Source of the DNA: VRUE01 sp963822295
GTDB taxonomy: Bacteria; Actinomycetota; Thermoleophilia; Solirubrobacterales; 70-9
DNA: 64,000 nucleotides
NCBI GenBank assembly: GCA_963822295.1
Contig: CAWGHD010000002.1
Coordinates: forward strand, 310,001 to 374,000
Reading direction: 5' to 3'
In this document: piece by piece, positions 58,502-64,000 of the stretch
Position numbering within the stretch: the first letter of the stretch is position 1
Layout: each line of letters starts with the position of its first letter
The notes under the pieces: model-generated
Told to the model about the DNA's origin: nothing
Databases searched by the model: none
The model's input: the letters and a program-made list of their open reading frames with translations, nothing else
Translations under genes and position numbers: made by a program

Positions 58502-58783
58502 GTGACAAAGGCTGAATTTCTCGATCAACTGGCAGGCGACGATCGCATCGGCAGCAAGAAGGCGGCCGGGGACGCGGTCGACGCGGTGCTGGAGGCGATC
58601 ACCGACACCCTGGCCGGCGGTGGCGAAGTGAGCTTCACCGGCTTCGGCAAATTCCACGTCGCCGAGCGCGGCCCCAGGCAGGGCGTCAACCCGCGCACCG
58701 GCGAGCGGATCACGATCCCGGGCGGCAAGGTGCCGCGCTTCTCGGCCGGCTCCGCCCTCAAGACCAGGGTCAAGGGCGGCTAA
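58502..58783 (+). CDS. hup: HU family DNA-binding protein
   Basis: 93 residues from GTG 58502 with GGGAG upstream. Complete HU fold: MTKAEFLDQLAGDDRIGSKKAAGDAVDAVLEAITDTLAGGGEVSFTGFGKFHVAERGPRQGVNPRTGERITIPGGKVPRFSAGSALK. The beta-arm RxGxNPxTGExI segment that inserts Pro into the minor groove is intact. No Lys-rich C-terminal tail of the mycobacterial HupB type is present. A possible -10, TAGATT, lies at about 58452-58457. A strong hairpin follows the stop by 5 nt. Confidence 0.96.
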   Translation: MTKAEFLDQLAGDDRIGSKKAAGDAVDAVLEAITDTLAGGGEVSFTGFGKFHVAERGPRQGVNPRTGERITIPGGKVPRFSAGSALKTRVKGG

Positions 58784-58788
58784 GACAA

Positions 58789-58838
58789 GCCCAATTTCGG
58801 GCGCATCACAGCCTGATTCTCTGCGCTCGAAATTGGGC
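58789..58838 (+). terminator. 17-bp stem hairpin after HU gene
   Basis: Arms 58789-58805 and 58822-58838 pair over 17 bp with a single G-T (G-U) position and a 16-nt loop. It begins 5 nt after the hup stop and ends 11 nt before the pyrF start. There is no T-run. A terminator isolating highly expressed hup from pyrF is the likely role. Confidence 0.65.
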
Positions 58839-58849
58839 GCAGGCCGGTT

Positions 58850-59743
58850 GTGACGCGAACTCCCTTTGCGGACCGGCTTGCGGCGCTCGTCGAAGAGCGC
58901 CGCAGCCAGGTCTGCCTCGGTCTCGATCCAGATCCGGCGAAGCTGACCGGTGAGGATCTGGGCCCGACCGTCGAGGGCACGCCCGGCGAGGTCGCCGCTC
59001 GTGCCGTCGCCGCCCACTGCCGCACGCTGATCGAGCGCGCGGGGCCGGCGTGCGTCGCGGTCAAGCCCCAGCTCGCCTGCTTCGAGCGGCTCGGCGCGCC
59101 GGGCTGGGCGGCGCTCGAGGACGTCTGCGGCGCGGCTCGCGAGGCCGGGCTGCTGGTCGTCGCCGACGGCAAGCGCGGCGACGTGCCCGTGACGGCCGAG
59201 GCCTATGCGCAGGCCCTGGTCGGCGAGACCCAGACCCCCTGGGGCCCCGTCACCGGGCTCGGCGCCGACGCCTTCACGGCAAACCCGCTGCTCGGCCTCG
59301 ACGCGCTCGAGCCGCTGGTGGCTGCGGCCGCCGAGTCGGGGGCGGGTGTCTTCGCCCTGGTCCGGACGAGCAACCCGGGCGCGGCCGACGTCCAGGACCT
59401 GGCGGCTCCCGAGCGCCCCCTCCACGAGCGCCTGGCCGAGCTCGTCGAGGGCCTCTCCGGGCGGCTCTCCGGCCCGGCCTCCGGGCTGAGCGGGATGGGC
59501 GCGGTGGTCGGCGCGACCGAGCCGGAGCACATCGCCCGGCTGCGCGAGCTGATGCCGACCTCGATCTTCCTGATTCCCGGTGTCGGAGCCCAGGGCGGGC
59601 AGCCGGAGCTGCTCGGCGCCGCCTTCGCCCCGGGCCCCGCCGCCGCCCTCGTCCCGGCCTCGCGTGCCATCGCCTCCGACCCCGACCCGGCCGCCGCCGC
59701 GGAGCGCCTGCGCGCCGCCGTCTGGGACGTTTCGACCGCCTAA
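58850..59743 (+). CDS. pyrF: Orotidine-5'-phosphate decarboxylase, type 2
   Basis: 297 residues from GTG 58850, the longer type-2 form. SQVCLGLDPDPAKL binds substrate, VAVKPQLACFERLGAPGW follows, VVADGKRGDVPVTAEAYAQA holds the catalytic D-x-K-x-x-D, and FLIPGVGAQGGQ is the phosphate loop. It makes UMP from OMP. Other pyr genes are not in the window. Sits between the two hairpin-flanked genes hup and the LysM gene. Confidence 0.95.
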   Translation: MTRTPFADRLAALVEERRSQVCLGLDPDPAKLTGEDLGPTVEGTPGEVAARAVAAHCRTLIERAGPACVAVKPQLACFERLGAPGWAALEDVCGAAREAGLLVVADGKRGDVPVTAEAYAQALVGETQTPWGPVTGLGADAFTANPLLGLDALEPLVAAAAESGAGVFALVRTSNPGAADVQDLAAPERPLHERLAELVEGLSGRLSGPASGLSGMGAVVGATEPEHIARLRELMPTSIFLIPGVGAQGGQPELLGAAFAPGPAAALVPASRAIASDPDPAAAAERLRAAVWDVSTA

Positions 59744-59793
59744 CGGCGCGGCGACCGGCTATACGATCCCGAGCCCCATCCGTTCAACCGCCT

Positions 59794-60111
59794 ATGACCA
59801 AGCGCTCATCAGCTCCAGCCCGGGCCCTCGCCGTCGTCGCCCTGATCGGCGGCTTCATCGTCTTCTTCGTGGTCCTCTCGGCCGCGATGGACGCCGGCGA
59901 CTCCGACGAGAACGGCGGGACCAGCTCCCGGGAGAAGATCGAACGCCAGGAGAAGCGCAGGGCCGCCCCGGCGACCTACACGGTCGAGAACGGCGACACG
60001 CTGACCGCGATCGCGCGCGAGACCGGCGTTCCGGTCGCGACGATCCTCAGGCTCAACCCCGATGTCGACCCCCAGATCCTGATCTCGGGCGAAAAGCTGA
60101 AACTGAAGTGA
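59794..60111 (+). CDS. Membrane-anchored LysM protein
   Basis: 105 residues. One N-terminal helix, RALAVVALIGGFIVFFVVLSAAM, a charged linker (SSREKIERQEKRR) and a C-terminal LysM domain: ATYTVENGDTLTAIARETGVPVATILRLNPDVDPQILISGEKLKLK. LysM binds peptidoglycan, so this probably tethers to the wall from the membrane. The carboxypeptidase gene downstream also acts on peptidoglycan. A perfect hairpin begins 2 nt after the stop. Confidence 0.9.
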   Translation: MTKRSSAPARALAVVALIGGFIVFFVVLSAAMDAGDSDENGGTSSREKIERQEKRRAAPATYTVENGDTLTAIARETGVPVATILRLNPDVDPQILISGEKLKLK

Positions 60112-60113
60112 GT

Positions 60114-60165
60114 GTCAAGATCGCCGCGGTGACTTCCGGTTATTCGATTCCGCGGCGATCTTGAC
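60114..60165 (+). terminator. Perfect 16-bp stem hairpin after LysM gene
   Basis: GTCAAGATCGCCGCGG (60114-60129) and its exact complement (60150-60165) enclose a 20-nt loop; two more pairs can form outside. It starts 2 nt after the LysM stop and ends 9 nt before the carboxypeptidase TTG. No T-run follows. It would sit in the carboxypeptidase leader and may block its ribosome site. Confidence 0.65.
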
Positions 60166-60174
60166 GCGAACATC

Positions 60175-61395
60175 TTGATTCTGTCCCGCCTATCCCTTCT
60201 GCTTTTGGCAGGCGCGCTCCTTGCGGCTTCGCCGGCTACCGCCAAGCCCCTCGAGATCGACGCCCGGGCCTGGACCCTGATCGACGCCCGCACCGGCCGG
60301 GTGCTCGTCTCCCACGCCGCCTCCCGCCCGCTGCCGATCGCCAGCGCGACGAAGCTGATGACCGCCTACGTCGCGATGCAGGAGCTGCCGCTCGACCGGC
60401 GGGTCCGCGCCGCCCCCTACGACGCGATCTACGGCGAGTCGCTGCTCGACCTGCGCCCCGGGCAGGAGGTCAGCGTCCGCGACCTCCTCTACGGCCTGAT
60501 CCTGCGCAGCGGCAACGACGCCGCCCACGACCTGGCGCGCGCTGCCGCCGGCTCCGAAGAGCGCTTCGTCCGCCAGATGAACCGGCGCGCCGCCGCCCTC
60601 GGCCTCGCCGACTCCCACTACGCCAACCCGATCGGTCTCGACGAGCCGGGCAACTACTCGAGCGCCCGCGACCTGGCGACGCTGGCGCAGCGGCTGCTGA
60701 AAAAGCCGGCCTTCGCCCGGATCTCGGAGGCGCGCAGCGCCCGGTTGCGGAGCCTCGACCCGCCGCGGCGGGTGACCACGCTCAACGACCTGCTGCTGGC
60801 GGAGCCGTGGGTGACCGGGGTGAAGACGGGGCACACCTTCGACGCCGGATACGTCCTCGTCTCCTCCGGCGAGCGCAAGGGCGTGGACCTGATCGCGGTC
60901 GTGATCGGCGCGCCGACCGAGGAAGCCCGCGACGGCGAGAGCCTGGAGCTGCTCGATCACGGTTTCTCCCAGTACCGGCGGCGGCTCCCGGTCCGCCGCG
61001 GCCAGGAGCTCGCCGCGGCCGCGATCCGCTACTCCGGGGGCGAGCTGCCCCTGAGGGCGGCGCGCACCATCGAGGCGGGCACCCACCGCGGGCAGGAGCT
61101 GACCGTGGACGTGCTCGCCGAGGAGGAGGTCGAGGGGCCGTTGCCGCAGGGCGAGGTGCTCGGCCGCGTCACGGTCCTGGTCGACGGCCGGCCGGCGGGC
61201 TCGACCGAGCTGCGGGCCGGTCGCGCGATCCCCGAGGCGAACAGGTTCGACCGTGCGCGCAGCTTCATCGAGGAGCACAAATTTATCTCCGCCTTGGCGC
61301 TGTTCGTGATACTGATTGGCACGGTCCTCCTGTGGCGCGCCGTGCGGCGCAGGAGGGCAAGCGGAGATGAGATGTTCGGAGGTATCGCCAAGTGA
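60175..61395 (+). CDS. D-alanyl-D-alanine carboxypeptidase (DacA/DacF type)
   Basis: 406 residues from TTG 60175. A signal peptide (LLLLAGALLAASPATA) precedes the penicillin-binding domain with S-x-x-K in IASATKLMTAYV, SGN in LRSGNDAAHD and KTG in GVKTGHTFDAGYVLV. A C-terminal beta domain (about 270-350) and a membrane helix, FISALALFVILIGTVLLWRAV, anchor it. It trims peptidoglycan pentapeptides. The stop overlaps the sugar-kinase GTG (GTGA). Confidence 0.95.
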   Translation: MILSRLSLLLLAGALLAASPATAKPLEIDARAWTLIDARTGRVLVSHAASRPLPIASATKLMTAYVAMQELPLDRRVRAAPYDAIYGESLLDLRPGQEVSVRDLLYGLILRSGNDAAHDLARAAAGSEERFVRQMNRRAAALGLADSHYANPIGLDEPGNYSSARDLATLAQRLLKKPAFARISEARSARLRSLDPPRRVTTLNDLLLAEPWVTGVKTGHTFDAGYVLVSSGERKGVDLIAVVIGAPTEEARDGESLELLDHGFSQYRRRLPVRRGQELAAAAIRYSGGELPLRAARTIEAGTHRGQELTVDVLAEEEVEGPLPQGEVLGRVTVLVDGRPAGSTELRAGRAIPEANRFDRARSFIEEHKFISALALFVILIGTVLLWRAVRRRRASGDEMFGGIAK

Positions 61396-62348
61396 TCCTC
61401 ACAGTCACCCTCAACGCCGCGATCGACCGCACGGTCGCCGTCCCCAACTTCCGTCTCGGCCGCCGCCACCGCGCCGTCGAGAGCAGGACGGTCGCCGGCG
61501 GCAAGGGGATCAACATCGCCCGCGCCCTCGGCCTGCTCGGCCATCCGGTGATCGCCACGGGCTTCGTCGGCGGCCCGACCGGGACCCGCGTCCTCGAACA
61601 GCTGCGCGCCGAGTCGGTGCTCACCGACTTCACCCGGATCGCCGGCGAGACCCGCATAAACCTCGCGGTGATCGACCCGACCTCGGGTGAGCAGACCGAG
61701 ATCAACGAGCGCGGGCCGGCGGTCAGCCCGGAGGAGGTCGTCCGCTTCGTCGAGCGGCTCGACTACCTGGCGGCGGGGGCGAGGATCTGCGTGCTCGCCG
61801 GGACGCTGCCCCCGGGGGCCGGCGACGACCTCTACGCGCGGCTGGTCAAGGACCTGCGCGAGCGCGGCGTCCTCGTCGTCCTCGACGCCGAGGGCGAGGC
61901 GATGCTCGAGGGGGTCCGCGCCGGGGCCTCGGTCGTGACCCCGAACGAGCGTGAGGCCGAGGAGCTGGTCGGCCAGGAGTTCGCCGATCCCGCCGACCTC
62001 GCCCACGGGCTCGCCGAGCTGGTCCGGATGGGGGCCGGCGAAGCCGCCATCACCCGCCCGGATGGGTGCGCGGCGGTCGTCGGCGAGGGGGGCTCGCGCC
62101 GCTTCCTCGAGGTTCGCACCGAGCCCCTCGAGCCGGTCTCGACCGTCGGCTCGGGCGACGCCTTCCTCGCCGGCTACGTCGCCGCCCGCTACGAGGGCGG
62201 CTCGCCGGAGGACTGCCTCGCGTACGGCGTCGCCTGCGGCGCCGAGTCGACACAGCATTTCGGAGCCGGCACCGTGGACCGGCGTCTGGTCGAGCGACTG
62301 CTCGGCGAGGTCCACGTGCACGATCTGGAGGTCCCCGCGGAAGTGTAG
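61392..62348 (+). CDS. PfkB family sugar kinase, 1-phosphofructokinase type
   Basis: 318 residues from GTG 61392. ILTVTLNAAIDRTVAVPNFRLGRRHR and VAGGKGINIARALGLLGHPVIATGFVGG are typical of the FruK/LacC/PfkB subgroup. The ATP/anion-hole motif is STVGSGDAFLAGYVAARYEG. It phosphorylates fructose-1-phosphate, tagatose-6-phosphate or fructose-6-phosphate; no PTS genes are nearby to decide. Translationally coupled to the carboxypeptidase gene. Confidence 0.9.
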   Translation: MILTVTLNAAIDRTVAVPNFRLGRRHRAVESRTVAGGKGINIARALGLLGHPVIATGFVGGPTGTRVLEQLRAESVLTDFTRIAGETRINLAVIDPTSGEQTEINERGPAVSPEEVVRFVERLDYLAAGARICVLAGTLPPGAGDDLYARLVKDLRERGVLVVLDAEGEAMLEGVRAGASVVTPNEREAEELVGQEFADPADLAHGLAELVRMGAGEAAITRPDGCAAVVGEGGSRRFLEVRTEPLEPVSTVGSGDAFLAGYVAARYEGGSPEDCLAYGVACGAESTQHFGAGTVDRRLVERLLGEVHVHDLEVPAEV

Positions 62349-62384
62349 TCTGGACTTTCAACGCCACCCCGCCTGGAGGACCAA

Positions 62385-63590
62385 TTGGAGATCGACATCG
62401 GTCGAGGCAAGAAGGGGCGGCGCGCTTACGGGTTCGACGACATCGCCATCGTCCCGTCGCGCCGCACCCGCGATCCCGACGACATTGACATCAGCTGGAC
62501 GCTCGGCCCCTATCGCTTCGAGCTTCCGCTCGTCGCCTCGGCCATGGACGGGGTCGTGAGCCCCGACACCGCAGCGCTCGTGAACAAACTAGGAGGCCTC
62601 GGGGTGCTCAACCTCGAGGGGATCTGGACCCGCTTCGAGAACGCGGAGGAGAAGCTCGAGATGGTCGCCGCCGCCCCCACCCACGAGGCGACGCGGATCA
62701 TGCAGGAGATCTATGCCGAGCCGGTCAAGCCGGAGCTGATCGGGCAGCGGATCGCAGAGATCAAGGAGAAGGGCGCGGTCGCCTGCGGCTCGCTGACTCC
62801 GCAGAAAGTCCGCGATCACTATGAGATCGCGGTCGAGGCCGGCATCGACATCCTCGTCATCCAGGGCACGGTGATCTCGGCCGAACACGTCTCGACCACG
62901 GTCGAGCCGCTCAACCTCAAGGAGTTCATCTCCGAAGTCCCGGTGCCGACGGTGGTCGGGGGCTGCGCCTCCTACTCGACCGGGCTGCACCTGATGCGGA
63001 CCGGCGCGGTCGGCGTCCTGGTCGGGGTCGGCCCCGGCGCCGCCTGCACCACCCGCGGCGTGCTCGGCATCGGCGTCCCCCAGGCGACCGCGATCGCCGA
63101 CGTCGCCGCGGCCCGCTCACAGCACATGCTGGAGACGGGCGAGTACGTCAACGTGATCGCCGACGGCGGCATGCGGACCGGCGGGGACGTCTCCAAGGCG
63201 ATCGCCGTCGGCGCCGACGCGGTGATGGTCGGCTCGCCGCTGGCCCGCGCCAAGGAGGCTCCCGGTCGCGGCTTCCACTGGGGGATGGCGACATTCCATC
63301 CCTCGCTGCCGCGCGGCACCCGCGTCTCGACCAAACAGGACGGGACGATGGAGGAGATCCTGCTCGGCCCCGCCCAGGAGAACGACGGCACCTTCAACCT
63401 GATGGGGGCGCTGAAAACCTCGATGGCGACGACCGGCTACGAGGACATCCGCTCCTTCCAGCGGGCCGAGGTGATGGTCGCCCCGGCTCTGATGAGCGAG
63501 GGCAAGAAGCTCCAGAACGAGCAGTCGGTGGGAATGGGCTCCAACGGGCGCGCGGCGGTCTCGGCCGGCGTCGGAGTCGCCGACGATTGA
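62385..63590 (+). CDS. guaB3: GuaB3 family IMP dehydrogenase-related protein
   Basis: 401 residues from TTG 62385 with GGAGG 7 nt upstream. IMPDH barrel without CBS domains, as in GuaB3: GFDDIAIVPSRRTRDPDDIDISW opening, PLVASAMDGVVSP, active-site Cys in GPGAACTTRGVLGIGVPQATAI, and VIADGGMRTGGDVSKAIAVGADAVMVGSPLARA. Most actinobacteria carry GuaB3 beside guaB and guaA; recent work assigns GMP reductase-like or IMPDH activity to different members. guaA overlaps its stop. Confidence 0.93.
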   Translation: MEIDIGRGKKGRRAYGFDDIAIVPSRRTRDPDDIDISWTLGPYRFELPLVASAMDGVVSPDTAALVNKLGGLGVLNLEGIWTRFENAEEKLEMVAAAPTHEATRIMQEIYAEPVKPELIGQRIAEIKEKGAVACGSLTPQKVRDHYEIAVEAGIDILVIQGTVISAEHVSTTVEPLNLKEFISEVPVPTVVGGCASYSTGLHLMRTGAVGVLVGVGPGAACTTRGVLGIGVPQATAIADVAAARSQHMLETGEYVNVIADGGMRTGGDVSKAIAVGADAVMVGSPLARAKEAPGRGFHWGMATFHPSLPRGTRVSTKQDGTMEEILLGPAQENDGTFNLMGALKTSMATTGYEDIRSFQRAEVMVAPALMSEGKKLQNEQSVGMGSNGRAAVSAGVGVADD

Positions 63591-64000
63591 CGATCACCGA
63601 GAAAGAGGGGGGCGAGCCGGCCGCGGCTGACGCGATGAGCGAGGTGCCGACGGGGGTCGAGGAGGTCCTCGTCCTCGACTTCGGCGGCCAGTACTCGCAG
63701 CTGATCGCGCGCAGGATCCGCGAATGCGGTGTCTACTCGGAGCTGCTGCCGGCGACGGCGAGCCTCGAGGAGATCCGCGAGCGGGCCCCCAGGGGGCTCG
63801 TCCTCTCCGGCGGGCCGGCCTCGGTCTACGAGAAGGACGCGCCCCCGTTCCCTACCGGGCTGCTCGACCTCGAGATCCCGATCCTCGGCATCTGTTACGG
63901 CATGCAGGTGATGGTCCAGAGCCTCGGCGGCAGGGTCGAGGGGGCGGAGTCGGGCGAGTTCGGCCGCGCCGAGCTGACCCTGCGCGACGGCGGTGGCAGG
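63587..64000 (+). CDS. guaA: GMP synthase, N-terminal part (runs off window)
   Basis: 138 residues visible. TTG 63587 overlaps the guaB3 stop; ATG 63635 is a likely alternative start. The class I glutamine amidotransferase domain opens VLVLDFGGQYSQLIARRIRECGVYSELLP, then GLVLSGGPASVYE and the nucleophile in ILGICYGMQVMVQSLGG. It makes GMP from XMP and glutamine. The ATPase and dimerisation domains lie beyond the right edge. Confidence 0.96.
   Translation, partial: MTITEKEGGEPAAADAMSEVPTGVEEVLVLDFGGQYSQLIARRIRECGVYSELLPATASLEEIRERAPRGLVLSGGPASVYEKDAPPFPTGLLDLEIPILGICYGMQVMVQSLGGRVEGAESGEFGRAELTLRDGGGR

Noticed and set aside
1..64000. CRISPR array, rRNA operon or transposase/IS element
   Set aside because: No regularly spaced short direct repeats, rRNA core sequences or transposase-like frames were found.

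Overview
The window is a piece of a very GC-rich bacterial chromosome with many GTG/TTG starts and 1-4 nt gene overlaps. The gene set points to an actinobacterium: a CysO/Mec/CysM sulfur-carrier cysteine pathway, a WS/DGAT acyltransferase, GuaB3, SUF with SufU and an Rrf2 regulator, and TldD/PmbA. The combination, with DUF6916 and tail-collar proteins, suggests Thermoleophilia/Solirubrobacterales. That placement is inference; there is no rRNA or other decisive marker.

Layout. 1-4.2 kb: one end of a lower-GC integrated element, with a tyrosine recombinase, a DUF3644 protein carrying a HEPN-like R-D-x3-H motif, a DUF4238 protein and a truncated membrane protein. 4.2-15.8 kb: lipoproteins, an FG-GAP/RTX secreted protein, a homocysteine-methyltransferase-like enzyme, an AhpD-like protein, FxsA, WS/DGAT, IspH, a disrupted redoxin, a TenA/PqqC-fold protein and a cupredoxin/membrane-protein pair. 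15.8-24.6 kb: the SUF Fe-S assembly system in two co-directional blocks (Rieske-sufB-sufD and rrf2-sufC-sufS-hydrolase-sufU), with related palindromes in front of each block. 24.6-28.9 kb: MFS exporter, NarL-type two-component pair, HtpX and a 2TM protein. 29-36.4 kb: a surface-protein locus with two DUF6916 proteins, three tandem phage-tail-collar proteins and a 1,562-residue adhesin-like protein with RTX, Ig-like, cadherin and beta-helix regions.

36.4-43.5 kb holds a sulfur locus: rhodanese-ThiF (MoeZ-like), CysO-like carrier, an amino-acid ABC transporter, CysM, a delta-60 repeat protein, the JAMM protease Mec and a DUF2007-like protein. An identical 19-bp sequence containing a perfect TACTT-N4-AAGTA dyad lies before both the moeZ-like gene and cysM. 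The carrier ends Gly-Gly-Leu rather than Gly-Gly, which would require trimming. 43.5-51.6 kb: a degenerate metallopeptidase-like protein, DUF1802, hydantoinase B and A, NadB, a coiled-coil protein and a GT4 glycosyltransferase. 51.6-64 kb: a lone Flp-type pilin behind a hairpin-rich leader, RNase PH, RdgB, a CDF transporter, a roadblock-like protein, TldD, PmbA, HU, PyrF, a LysM protein, a D-Ala-D-Ala carboxypeptidase, a PfkB kinase, GuaB3 and the start of GuaA.

Two cautions. About eleven conserved genes (11.6-16.9 kb and 38-50.2 kb) are broken by single-base frame changes; their conserved sequence continues in another frame, so sequencing or assembly error is the likelier cause. Also, most long open frames opposite real genes are composition artefacts and are not annotated. 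Besides genes, the window has a family of strong hairpins, including two copies with a compensatory base-pair change, that standard feature types do not explain.
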